Below, in pieces: positions 55,131-63,066 of a stretch of 64,000 nt of DNA. Location: the NCBI RefSeq assembly GCF_035818675.1, contig NZ_JAYKZZ010000016.1, positions 186,001-250,000 on the forward strand, in the 5' to 3' direction. Made by a program: the position numbers and the translations under genes. Every line of letters begins with the position of its first letter. Position 1 is the stretch's first letter. The notes under the pieces are model-generated. The model saw only the letters and a list, made by a program, of their open reading frames with translations. It had not been told where the DNA came from and ran no database searches. Source of the DNA: Parapedobacter flavus. Lineage in GTDB: Bacteria; Bacteroidota; Bacteroidia; Sphingobacteriales; Sphingobacteriaceae.

Positions 55131-55466
55131 ATGAGAAGCGATAATTTTTTCGAGCGGGTGTATGGCCTTGTGCGGCAGATCCCGGAGGGGCGTGTTACCA
55201 GCTATGGTGCGATAGCGCGTGCATTGGGTGCGGGCGGTTCATCGCGCATGGTAGGTTATGCCATGCGGGCGGCGGTGGGGTTACACCCACCGGTACCGGC
55301 CCACCGCGTGGTGAATCGCGTGGGGTTGCTCAGCGGCAAGCGGGCATTCGGTAGCCCTACCATGATGGCACAGCTGCTCGCCAATGAAGGGGTTGAAGTA
55401 GCCGACGACAAGGTGGTCGATTTCGACCGCGTGTTTTGGGACCCGCAGCTCGTACTCGGCGATTGA
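55131..55466 (+). CDS. Alkyltransferase-like (ATL) protein
   Basis: A protein of 111 aa with the DNA-binding domain of O6-alkylguanine transferases: FFERVYGLVRQIPEGRVTSYG and HRVVNRVGLL. The acceptor Cys is replaced by Ala57 (PAHRV instead of PCHRV), which defines alkyltransferase-like proteins; these flip and flag O6-alkylguanine for nucleotide-excision repair rather than demethylating it. ATG 55131 is preferred, as the frame from 55023 adds unrelated residues. A full Ogt is encoded at 5188-5664. Confidence 0.9.
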   Translation: MRSDNFFERVYGLVRQIPEGRVTSYGAIARALGAGGSSRMVGYAMRAAVGLHPPVPAHRVVNRVGLLSGKRAFGSPTMMAQLLANEGVEVADDKVVDFDRVFWDPQLVLGD

Positions 55467-55469
55467 CCG

Positions 55470-55886
55470 CTAGGAGGCCTCGAGCAAGAAACGTACAATG
55501 TCGTGGATGTCTACGATGCCCACCGGCTGGCCTTCGAAGACCACGGGCAAGGCGGTGTATGCCCCTTCGGCCATCCGTGCGGCCACTTCGCCAACCGTGG
55601 CAGACAAGTCGACCTGCGGCGGATCGCGCTCCATCACCTGGTTGGCCTGCAACATATCGAATATACCCATTTCGACGTCGTCATGGCCCTCGAATTCGTA
55701 GCCGAAGCCCAATTGCTTGACTGCCTTGCGGCTGATGATGCCCACGATTTTATGGTCTTCAACTACGGTGACGTGTTCAAGGGATCGGTTTTTCATGATC
55801 CGGTAAGCTTCGCTGAGGTATGCAGTTGGCGGAACAGTGAAAGCGGTTTTGCGGACCATGTCGTTTATTAGGTGATTTTTGCTCAT
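55470..55886 (-). CDS. CBS-domain protein
   Basis: A protein of 138 aa made of two CBS motifs (about 8-60 and 75-135), e.g. AFTVPPTAYLSEAYRIM, VVEDHKIVGIIS, VPVVFEGQPVGIVDIHDI-like. Such modules bind adenine nucleotides and regulate partners. No partner domain is present. Converges with the ATL gene, 3 bp apart. Confidence 0.9.
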   Translation of the reverse strand: MSKNHLINDMVRKTAFTVPPTAYLSEAYRIMKNRSLEHVTVVEDHKIVGIISRKAVKQLGFGYEFEGHDDVEMGIFDMLQANQVMERDPPQVDLSATVGEVAARMAEGAYTALPVVFEGQPVGIVDIHDIVRFLLEAS

Positions 55887-55978
55887 CGCGCTGTTTCGTT
55901 ATTGTGAAGGCACGCAATATTTATTCCACTTTTTGTTAAACGGTGGTTTATAAAATTTTCTACAACGAAAGGTGTGGG

Positions 55979-56524
55979 TTATTTCGCCGACGGAATCTCG
56001 CGATAGATGTCGGGTAGCGTGCGGCCTACGCCTTGATAATCCAGCCCATATCCAACCACAAAATCGTTGTCGATTTCGAAGCCCACGTAGGCGATGTTGT
56101 CAAAGGTATATTGCAGGGCCTGCGGCTTGAGCAGAAGCGTACACACCGCTACCGAAGCGGGCTTTTGCGCATAAACCGCATCGAGGGTATGTTTCAATGA
56201 ATGGCCGGTATCCACGATATCTTCCACAATGATAACTTCGCGGCCTTCCAGATTGCCGTCGAGCCCGATGAGCTCCTTTACCTGATCGCGGCGGGAGGTA
56301 CCTTCATAAGACGAGAGCTTGACGAACGAAACCTCACTGGCGATATGAATCTGTTTCATCAGATCGGCCATGACCATGAAGCAGCCGTTGAGCACACCGA
56401 TAAAAATCGGGTGCTGTTTTTCGTAGGCCACATTGAGCTGGATACCGATAAGTCGGATGCGTTTCTTGATTTGATTATAGTCAATGATGCGCTCAAATTG
56501 CTTCTGATTGATCGTTATCTTCAT
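55979..56524 (-). CDS. hpt: Hypoxanthine phosphoribosyltransferase
   Basis: Purine salvage enzyme making IMP/GMP. The PRPP-binding loop VIIVEDIVDTGHSL and FIGVLNGCFMVMADLM are characteristic; FVVGYGLDYQGVGRTLPDI near the C-terminus contacts the base. Length 181 aa is typical. It starts 6 bp after the transglycosylase stop, so the two are cotranscribed. Confidence 0.95.
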   Translation of the reverse strand: MKITINQKQFERIIDYNQIKKRIRLIGIQLNVAYEKQHPIFIGVLNGCFMVMADLMKQIHIASEVSFVKLSSYEGTSRRDQVKELIGLDGNLEGREVIIVEDIVDTGHSLKHTLDAVYAQKPASVAVCTLLLKPQALQYTFDNIAYVGFEIDNDFVVGYGLDYQGVGRTLPDIYREIPSAK

Positions 56525-56530
56525 CCGTTG

Positions 56531-58627
56531 CTAGGGGTTTTCGTTTTCGGGGGCGTTGAAGATGCGGTTCAACAGGCCGCGTACTTGTTCAAGGTCTTGT
56601 TCGAAATCGGTGGGAGGCAGTTCGAGCTGCAGTGTGTCGGTTGCGGGCCTATCGGGGCGCAGCGATTCGCGCAAGTTCACAGCATAGAATCCGTAGCTGC
56701 CCGACGAGTCGGCCGGGGCCAGTCCCCGGCGGGCCATGATGTTGCCGATGTAGCCAAAATAGGAAGCGATGTACGGCTTGAGCTGCCCTTGGTAATTGAA
56801 CGAATAGAGGCCTGTTTTCGGTCGGGGCACAATGCTGGCCAGGTAGATGCTCTCGCCGAGGTTGAGCTGCGAAGGGTGCTTGCCGAAATAATAGCGCGCA
56901 GCCTCCGTGACGCCGTACACGTTGCGGCCCCATTCGATAATGTTGAGGTATACCTCGTACATGCGGTCCTTGCTCACGGCCTCGGTACTTTCCATCAGCC
57001 ATACAATGAGGATTTCTTCCAGTTTGCGGGCCATGGTCTTGTTGCGGTTGAGGAATACGTTCTTGACCAGCTGCATAGAGATGGTACTGCCACCCCGCTT
57101 GAAGGCCTTTTCTTTGAAATTGATGGCAATGGACGACCGGATGGCTTCTTCCACGAAGCCCTCGTGGCTGAAAAACGACGGGTCTTCGGTGGTGAGGATC
57201 GCGTTTTTGAGGTAGGGCGACACCTGGGCCAGGGGCACGAAGTTGGGGTTTTCGGGGCCCACCACGATATCGCGCACCGGCTGTCCATCTTCATAAGGGG
57301 TATAGGTAAAGGCGGTGTTGATTTCGGGGATGTTGGCCTTTCCCCAAGCATTCACGTTGAAATCGTGCTGCTCCATGCGCGAGTCGAACCGCACGCTATC
57401 GGGATTGGCCGTATCGAGGAATGCATCGAGCTTATATTTGATGCGGCCCGATACCCGTATCCCTTCGAGCGACTCGAAAAGCCCTTTCGGGAACGCGTCA
57501 AATAAATCCTGGGCATCCATCTCGGGGGTTTCCAGTCCGAGGGCATAGGTTTTTTGGGGCTGTGTGGTGTAGCGGACGAACGGGTGGACCACCAGGTTTT
57601 CGACGGTGACGGTGGATTCGTTAGACAGTTCCACATGGCTGTCGCCAACGATGACTTCGGCGTCGATGTGTGCATCCGGCACGGCCACATCTTCCTGAGC
57701 GATGCGCCAGTGATTGATGTGCAGGTTTTTGACGGCCCACTCGCCCTTGATGTGGAGCAGCTCATTGTGGGTCCAATAGACCTCCCGGAGGCGGGTCTCG
57801 ATGGTGTCGAAGCTGAGCTTCAGGCCCAGCTTGCGCTCCAGCAGCGGCAGGGCAATCCGTTCGCCGTTGGCATGTACCTTAATATAGAGCTGTCGCCTGT
57901 TCGGGTTGAGCTTGCCCGATACCTGCCAGGCCGCTTCGTTATCGTTGAGGAAAACCGAAGCGGTGAGGTTGCCGTTGTCGATATCGGCTTGTGGCACGTT
58001 GATCCGCTGCTCGGTACTGTCATCGCGGTAGGTCACGATGAAATCGCGCAGATCCATGTCTTCGGGAATCTTGTAGAGCACGTTGTTGAGCATCTGGTTG
58101 GCTGCCTGTGCCAGGTTCACCGTCTGCTCGTCGGCCTGTTTCCCCGTGGGTTCCGGCGAGGCCTGAAGCGTGTCGGCACGGCGGAAGAGGAAGTCGTAAT
58201 TGCTGATGCTGTCTTTTTTGATGAGTTGCACCTTTGCGTTGCGCCCGCGTAAGCGACCGAACCGGACATCGCCCGTAAGGAGCGGGAAGAGTTTGATTCC
58301 AACAGACAGCTCCTCCACACCGGCCAGCTGGTCGCGGCCACGGGGTGTCAGCGCCACCTGTTCAAACGTCACCGTGGTAAGCCCCGAGAAATGGGCGTTG
58401 CCAACCTCGAGATCGATTTGGTATTCGTTGGCCAGCTTGGACTGTATACGGGCCAATGTGGCGGCCAGCAGGGCCTCCCGCTTGTGGTAGGCAATGGCGC
58501 CGGCAACGATGCCCGCAACCACCAACGTGCCGATAATGGCGCCGCCGACGATGAGTTGCCTCCGTGTAATCCTGTTTAAAAATTGCTTAACGATATTGAT
58601 TGTCACCAAAACTGATTTACTAGGCAC
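56531..58627 (-). CDS. GT51 peptidoglycan transglycosylase (no transpeptidase domain)
   Basis: Membrane-anchored glycan polymerase of 698 aa. One N-terminal helix (about 24-46), a large periplasmic AsmA-like or unassigned beta-rich part (about 60-430), then the GT51 domain: EDPSFFSHEGF (catalytic Glu), RGGSTISMQLVKN, RKLEEI and KDRMYEVYLNIIEWG. No penicillin-binding motifs (SxxK, KTG) follow. The position of GT51 at the C-terminus after a long N-terminal region is typical of a Bacteroidota subgroup. TATCTTTG on the minus strand about 40 bp upstream is a likely -7 box. Confidence 0.88.
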   Translation of the reverse strand: MPSKSVLVTINIVKQFLNRITRRQLIVGGAIIGTLVVAGIVAGAIAYHKREALLAATLARIQSKLANEYQIDLEVGNAHFSGLTTVTFEQVALTPRGRDQLAGVEELSVGIKLFPLLTGDVRFGRLRGRNAKVQLIKKDSISNYDFLFRRADTLQASPEPTGKQADEQTVNLAQAANQMLNNVLYKIPEDMDLRDFIVTYRDDSTEQRINVPQADIDNGNLTASVFLNDNEAAWQVSGKLNPNRRQLYIKVHANGERIALPLLERKLGLKLSFDTIETRLREVYWTHNELLHIKGEWAVKNLHINHWRIAQEDVAVPDAHIDAEVIVGDSHVELSNESTVTVENLVVHPFVRYTTQPQKTYALGLETPEMDAQDLFDAFPKGLFESLEGIRVSGRIKYKLDAFLDTANPDSVRFDSRMEQHDFNVNAWGKANIPEINTAFTYTPYEDGQPVRDIVVGPENPNFVPLAQVSPYLKNAILTTEDPSFFSHEGFVEEAIRSSIAINFKEKAFKRGGSTISMQLVKNVFLNRNKTMARKLEEILIVWLMESTEAVSKDRMYEVYLNIIEWGRNVYGVTEAARYYFGKHPSQLNLGESIYLASIVPRPKTGLYSFNYQGQLKPYIASYFGYIGNIMARRGLAPADSSGSYGFYAVNLRESLRPDRPATDTLQLELPPTDFEQDLEQVRGLLNRIFNAPENENP

Positions 58628-58724
58628 CTAAATAAGGGATAATTATGATTAAAAACAAAGATATGACAAGTTTGTGTTTCGCTTTAGCTAGTTTTGTAAC
58701 AGTATAATACATAGTGAACCCGAC

Positions 58725-59789
58725 ATGATTACGAAAGAACAGGTGCTGCATGCATTGAGCCATGTGGACGACCCCGACCTCAAGAAAGACTTAGTAACCC
58801 TCCATATGATCAAGAATGTGGAAATCACCCCATCGGCCATCCGGTTTGATGTGGAGCTTACCACACCTGCTTGCCCGCTGAAAGGGCATATTGAGCATGC
58901 TTGCCGCAATGCCATTGCACATTTTGTCGATAAAGACATCGCTGTTGACATCAACATGACCTCGCGGGTCGTCGGAATGCAGAGTAGCCAGTTGCCCAAT
59001 ATCAAAAACATTATCCTTGTCGCATCGGGTAAAGGCGGTGTGGGCAAGTCTACCGTGGCGGCCAACCTTGCGCTGGCGTTGCTGGCCAACGGTGCCAAGA
59101 CCGGCCTGATTGATGCAGACATTTACGGGCCCTCCGTACCCATCATGTTTGGCGTGGAGGGTGCCCGCCCCCGGGCCACCAAAACCGAAGACGGTAAGAC
59201 AAAAATCGAACCGATAGAGAAATATGGGCTGAAATTGCTGTCTATCGGCTTCTTTACCGACCCCAACCAGCCGGTGCCTTGGCGTGGGCCCATGGTGAGC
59301 ACGGCCGTTAAGCAGCTGTTTAACGATGCCGAATGGGGCGAATTGGACTACCTCGTGGTGGATTTGCCGCCCGGCACGGGCGACGTGCACATCACCGTGG
59401 CCCAAGGTTTTCCCATTTCGGGGGCAGTTGTGGTCACCACCCCACAAAATGTAGCGCTTTCGGATGCGGTACGCGGCATCGGCATGTTCCTCATGGATTC
59501 CATCAACATCCCCTTGCTGGGCGTGGTGGAAAACATGGCCTACTTTACGCCGGCCGAACTGCCCGACAACAAGTATTACATTTTCGGGAAGGATGGGGGC
59601 AAGCGGTTGGCCGAACGGTTCGGGGCACCTTTCCTTGGCGAGATCCCGCTGGTGAAGAGCATCAGCGATTCGGGCGACAACGGACTGCCCGTGATGATGG
59701 ATGAGGATAATCCGGCGCGGGCGGCATTTCTCGACATTGCCGGCAAGGTGGCCCAACAGCTGGCCATCAACCAGGCCGTGCTAGCATAA
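58725..59789 (+). CDS. Mrp/ApbC Fe-S cluster carrier ATPase
   Basis: Cytosolic P-loop ATPase of 354 aa that delivers Fe-S clusters. N-terminal MIP18-like domain (about 1-85, ALSHVDDPDLKKDLV), deviant Walker A GKGGVGKST (about 102-110), LIDADIYGPSVP and DYLVVDLPPGTGD. The C-terminal CxxC usual in many members is not evident. It precedes the Rdx gene by 4 bp, probably one operon. Confidence 0.92.
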   Translation: MITKEQVLHALSHVDDPDLKKDLVTLHMIKNVEITPSAIRFDVELTTPACPLKGHIEHACRNAIAHFVDKDIAVDINMTSRVVGMQSSQLPNIKNIILVASGKGGVGKSTVAANLALALLANGAKTGLIDADIYGPSVPIMFGVEGARPRATKTEDGKTKIEPIEKYGLKLLSIGFFTDPNQPVPWRGPMVSTAVKQLFNDAEWGELDYLVVDLPPGTGDVHITVAQGFPISGAVVVTTPQNVALSDAVRGIGMFLMDSINIPLLGVVENMAYFTPAELPDNKYYIFGKDGGKRLAERFGAPFLGEIPLVKSISDSGDNGLPVMMDEDNPARAAFLDIAGKVAQQLAINQAVLA

Positions 59790-59793
59790 CCCG

Positions 59794-60105
59794 ATGAAAC
59801 CGACCATCACGATAACGTATTGCCCCAAATGTGGCTGGCTGCTGCGGTCGTCTTACCTGGCCTCCGAACTGCTCACCACGTTTGCCGACGAGCTCAACGG
59901 CGTATTGCTGAAACCTGCGGAAACGGCGGGCGAATTCCGTATTTCGGTTGACGGCCACCCGTTGGCGGATCGGAAAGTGGACGGCGGGTTCCCGGAAATC
60001 ACGGCCCTGAAGCGACTGGTGCGCGACCGTATTGCACCCCAGAAATCGCTTGGACACGCGGATCGGGCCCGCGAAACCACCGATTCGAAAAAAAATGAAA
60101 AATAA
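59794..60105 (+). CDS. SelT/SelW/SelH (Rdx) family protein
   Basis: Thioredoxin-like-fold protein of 103 aa with redox motif Cys10-x-x-Cys13 (YCPKCGW), the Cys form of the Rdx selenoprotein group. Most likely a thiol-disulfide factor. DGGFPEITALKRLVRD is the conserved C-terminal half. Follows mrp by 4 bp, which links it loosely to Fe-S or redox metabolism. Confidence 0.9.
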   Translation: MKPTITITYCPKCGWLLRSSYLASELLTTFADELNGVLLKPAETAGEFRISVDGHPLADRKVDGGFPEITALKRLVRDRIAPQKSLGHADRARETTDSKKNEK

Positions 60106-60136
60106 TTTGCATAGTGTGAAAAATACACTATCTTTG
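60106..60136 (+). promoter_or_regulatory. Promoter of the putative small RNA, copy 2
   Basis: TTTG (60106-60109), exactly 19 bp, TATCTTTG (60129-60136): a perfect Bacteroidota promoter. No protein gene on the plus strand follows; the first conserved thing downstream is the small-RNA block starting at 60143, so initiation near 60140-60143 is expected. Confidence 0.75.
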
Positions 60137-60142
60137 TGGCAT

Positions 60143-60208
60143 CATAATTTAGGTTTATAATTGGTTAGTAAAGGTCTCCATTCTCCCCGTTTGGAGATCT
60201 TTCATTTT
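60143..60208 (+). ncRNA. Putative small RNA with C-rich loop, copy 2
   Basis: Bases 60143-60169 equal 2155-2181 exactly. A 10-bp stem (60171-60180 with 60192-60201, one G-U pair) closes the 11-nt loop TTCTCCCCGTT, identical to copy 1, and a T-rich run follows. Relative to copy 1, four stem pairs are changed on both sides and pairing is kept. A perfect promoter lies just upstream, so a stand-alone transcript of about 65-70 nt ending at its own terminator is expected. The C-rich loop could pair with G-rich ribosome-binding regions of target mRNAs; this is inference. Confidence 0.72.
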
Positions 60209-60227
60209 TGTACCTCTTGTACCTATT

Positions 60228-61121
60228 TTACACGTCACAAATAGCGATGGCTTGTGCCAATGATTTGAGCGGTTCCGGTTTTTTGGGAATAAATTCCTGC
60301 GCCACGTATCCCGTGAACCCTGTTTCGACAATGGCCCGCATGATGGCCGGGTAGTGGAGTTCCTGGCTTTCGTCAATTTCATTGCGCCCCGGTACCCCGC
60401 CGGTATGGTAATGGGCAATATAGGGGTGGTATTTGCGGATGGTAGCGATCACGTCGCCTTCCATGATCTGCATGTGGTAGATATCGTAGAGCAGCTTAAA
60501 CCGTTCCGACCCCACGGCGTCGCACAGGGCGGCCCCCCACGCGGTATGGTCGCATTGGTAGTCGGGGTGGTCGACCTTGCTGTTGAGCAATTCCATGACC
60601 AACGTAACCCGATGCTTTTCGGCAGTGCCCATGAGGCGTTTCAGGCCGGTGGCGCAGTGGCGGATGCCCTGCTCGTCGTCCAGCCCGCGGCGGTTGCCCG
60701 AAAAGCAGATGAGTTGGTCATATCCCGCGGCCGCCACCTGGGGGATGAGTTTTTCGTAACTGGCCACCAGTTCATCGTGTAGTGAGGGATCGTTGAACCC
60801 GTCGGTGATCCCTTTGCCGGCACCGTGTGGCATGGCCGCATGCAGTCCATGTTGCTTCAGTACGGGCCACTCTTTGGGGCCGACCAGGTCGATCGCCGTG
60901 ATGCCCATTTCCTTGGCGGCGGCACAGAGCTCCGCTAATGGGACATCGGGGTAGCACCAGCGGCACACCGAATGGTTGATGCGGCCCTTTAGTGGCTGTT
61001 GACTCATTTTTTCCGTAGCAGCCACGCGCTGGAACATGCCCGTAGCCACGACGGCCGTGGTGCCGGCTGCCACAGCTTTCAGGGCGCTTCTTCTGGAGAA
61101 AAGTGGTGGAGTGGATTTCAT
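60228..61121 (-). CDS. Exported TIM-barrel (hydroxypyruvate isomerase-like) protein
   Basis: Sugar-phosphate isomerase/epimerase-like TIM barrel, exported by the Tat route (SRRSALKAVAAG signal, to about residue 35). CRWCYPDVPLAELC at the start of the barrel, VMELLNSKVDHPDYQCDH, LYDIYHMQIMEGD and YHTGGVPGRNEID supply metal-binding Glu/Asp/His typical of the Hyi group. Length 297 aa. The substrate is unknown. Convergent with small-RNA copy 2. Confidence 0.88.
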   Translation of the reverse strand: MKSTPPLFSRRSALKAVAAGTTAVVATGMFQRVAATEKMSQQPLKGRINHSVCRWCYPDVPLAELCAAAKEMGITAIDLVGPKEWPVLKQHGLHAAMPHGAGKGITDGFNDPSLHDELVASYEKLIPQVAAAGYDQLICFSGNRRGLDDEQGIRHCATGLKRLMGTAEKHRVTLVMELLNSKVDHPDYQCDHTAWGAALCDAVGSERFKLLYDIYHMQIMEGDVIATIRKYHPYIAHYHTGGVPGRNEIDESQELHYPAIMRAIVETGFTGYVAQEFIPKKPEPLKSLAQAIAICDV

Positions 61122-61130
61122 GCCTTAAAC

Positions 61131-61784
61131 CTACACAAAACTAGTGAAATCACCAGCCGCTTCGAAGAGATCCTGAACACTGTCGCTCAGCACGGTGAAA
61201 TCGTCGACCAAGGTGCTCATTTCGTCTAGGTACAACCTTTCCTGTTTCTTTACGAACGCCAGTTCGTGCCGGAAGTCTTCCAATTCGAGGTCGAAGAGGA
61301 CGACATCGACCGAGCAATCTTCGTGTTTTGAAAATATTTCGTGGAATTGGGGGAACGCTGTTTCTTCCATCCATTCGTCCGTTGCTATGCCATATTCCTC
61401 GTAGTCGATGTATACCTTGGTCGCGTCGATCAGTTCCGGTACCAGCACATCCAGTGTGCTTTCCAAGTCGGCCAGCAACGCTTTGAGTTGGCCGTAAACC
61501 GTATCGCGTACCGGATTGGTGGCGATCATGCGCTTGAGGTGGTCGAACTTATAAGTAGCCTGTTCGAGGAGGCGTTCGATGCCTTCGATGCGGTACCGGA
61601 ACCTGGGCACGAGTTTTCTCCCCTGTTGCACGCGCTGTAGCATATCGTAGGTGCGGTCGTGGATTTCGTGGTAACATTGGAGGGTTTCGATTTCGAATTC
61701 CGGGGCCTCCTTCGAGCGGTCGTACCGCAGGGTGATGGTGCGCAGGGGGTGTTTGGTGGTTATCGTTTCCATATTTGTTGTCAT
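61131..61784 (-). CDS. Helical hypothetical protein, about 217 aa
   Basis: Acidic, mostly helical cytosolic-looking protein without signal, membrane segment or motif that I recognise. Regions about 50-110 and 170-215 look like coiled coils. Starts at 61805, 61784 or 61772 are possible; TACTTTTA about 61785-61792 (minus strand), a -7-like box, would favour the later ones. It follows the fibronectin-type gene with a strong terminator between them and ends 10 bp before the TIM-barrel gene. Confidence 0.65.
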   Translation of the reverse strand: MTTNMETITTKHPLRTITLRYDRSKEAPEFEIETLQCYHEIHDRTYDMLQRVQQGRKLVPRFRYRIEGIERLLEQATYKFDHLKRMIATNPVRDTVYGQLKALLADLESTLDVLVPELIDATKVYIDYEEYGIATDEWMEETAFPQFHEIFSKHEDCSVDVVLFDLELEDFRHELAFVKKQERLYLDEMSTLVDDFTVLSDSVQDLFEAAGDFTSFV

Positions 61785-61818
61785 AAAAGTACGATTTAAA
61801 TACATTCGATGTTATAAA

Positions 61819-61854
61819 AAGGCGGAAAGCCGGGCCAGCCCGGCTTTCCGCCTT
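61819..61854 (-). terminator. Strong intrinsic terminator
   Basis: A 17-bp perfect inverted repeat with a 2-nt centre (arms AAGGCGGAAAGCCGGGC/GCCCGGCTTTCCGCCTT) followed on the minus strand by a T run. It lies right after the fibronectin-type gene stop (61861), before the next minus-strand gene. The stem is far longer than a terminator needs. Confidence 0.8.
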
Positions 61855-61860
61855 AGTGGG

Positions 61861-62469
61861 TTACACCACAATGGCCGTGGTCACATCGCTGAAATTGGGG
61901 GTAGTATCCGTGCCGATGTAGGATACCCGGAACTCATACTCACTCAGCATGTCGAGTCCGCTGAGTTGCAGGGTCGAATTGCTGTGGAGCATGCCATCCC
62001 ATACTTCCGAGCCTACCTTGCGGTACTCGTAGCGGTACAGGCGCGCCGGCCGCCAGGGTTTCACCCTCAACTGCAGGATACCGGTGCCCACCTGCAGGTG
62101 TTCCACGCGCACGTTCTCGGCTTTAGGTGTGCGTCCTACCCGGTTGGTTGAGGGCTGCCCTACCTCATACCCCGCCGCCAGGATGGTGGCCGGGTTGCCC
62201 TGGGCCACGCCATCCACATAGTGGGATAGGCGGTAGATGACCTCCTGCAGGTCTTCACCCTGTTGCTTCTTGAGGATCACCGCTCGCTTGTCGCGGAAGG
62301 TAGCCTCGGCATACGCTTCGCGGTAGGCCGTGATGGCGTTTTCCAGGACTGTTAGGTCGGGATTGGGTGCGGGGAACAGGTCCGCGTTTTCTGTCATCTT
62401 CAAAAAGATGTGTTCTGCATAGCGAAGTAGTCCTGCTTCGCTGTTGCTTGTGAAAATTGGTTTTGCCAT
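61861..62469 (-). CDS. Fibronectin type III domain protein
   Basis: A protein of 202 aa. The N-terminal half (about 1-110) is helical (SNSEAGLLRYAEHIFLKM, FRDKRAVILKKQ) and the C-terminal half (about 120-202) is a fibronectin type III-like beta sandwich (RYEYRKVGSEVWDG, YEFRVSYIGT). I recognise this two-part design from Sphingobacteriales proteins of unknown function. No signal peptide. ATG 62469 is preferred to 62496. Confidence 0.75.
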   Translation of the reverse strand: MAKPIFTSNSEAGLLRYAEHIFLKMTENADLFPAPNPDLTVLENAITAYREAYAEATFRDKRAVILKKQQGEDLQEVIYRLSHYVDGVAQGNPATILAAGYEVGQPSTNRVGRTPKAENVRVEHLQVGTGILQLRVKPWRPARLYRYEYRKVGSEVWDGMLHSNSTLQLSGLDMLSEYEFRVSYIGTDTTPNFSDVTTAIVV

Positions 62470-62551
62470 TTTGTTTCTTTTTTTGGCGTTAAACAATTAA
62501 TGAATTACTACATGTACTAGCACCCCACAAAGGTGCGGTATGGAAAAGGCG

Positions 62552-62620
62552 AAAAGGTGTAAAAATGGGCCAGATTTCGAGGGGTGCCGAAAAAGTTGCT
62601 GGCTCATTTTTACACCTTTT
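62552..62620. repeat. Long inverted repeat (22-bp arms)
   Basis: Arms 62552-62573 and 62599-62620 are complementary over 22 bp with one G-T mismatch, around a 25-nt spacer. T-rich sequence follows on both strands, so it can act as a two-way terminator or be a mobile-element-like palindrome. It lies in the 597-bp gap between the fibronectin-type gene and the HAD pseudogene. Confidence 0.75.
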
Positions 62621-62763
62621 TTAATTCAGTTTTTGGCGATTTTTCTTGATAAAACGAGGTATATAGTGTCTTAAGGCAGTTTTTCAGGCTAAATAAGTAA
62701 GTATTCGTGGAACATAGGGTTGCAAGCAGTTTTATAAAAAGTGCAGGCAGTTTAGCTTGACTT

Positions 62764-63060
62764 GCTTGCAATACGTTCCAAGCAGCTTGCAGGTTGCGGG
62801 AAAGCGCAGGCCGTTTGGTTTGACATGCCTGCAATATGTTCAAAGCAGCTTACAGGTTGGGTCAACGTGCAGACCGCTTGGTTTGGCGTGCCTGCAATAT
62901 ATTCAAAGCAGCTTGCAGGTTGGGGAGAAGTACAGGTAGTTTGGTTTGACGTGCCTGCAGTATGTTCAAAGCAGCTTGCAGGTTGGGGAGAAGTACAGGT
63001 AGTTTGGTTTGATGTGCCTGCAATGTGTTCAAAACAGCTTGCAGGTTCGGGAAAAGTGGC
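62764..63060. repeat. 63-bp tandem repeat, five units
   Basis: Units begin (gCYTGCA) at 62764, 62827, 62890, 62953 and 63016, all exactly 63 bp apart, with a degenerate sixth just before 62764. Each contains CCTGCAA, 15 nt, TTGCAGG: an inverted repeat with 7-bp arms, fully kept in units 3 and 5 and nearly in the others. The frame length is a multiple of three and weak open frames exist, but the minus-strand frame stops inside unit 2, so I regard it as non-coding. Confidence 0.85.
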
Positions 63061-63066
63061 AGACTT

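Noticed and set aside
56201..57505. 434-aa plus-strand frame across hpt and the transglycosylase
   Set aside because: It spans two well-supported minus-strand genes and has no family features.
62890..63000. TTCTCCCC on the minus strand of two 63-bp units, matching part of the small-RNA loop
   Set aside because: Only eight bases are shared, the flanks and hairpin context differ, and the other units lack it. Treated as chance.
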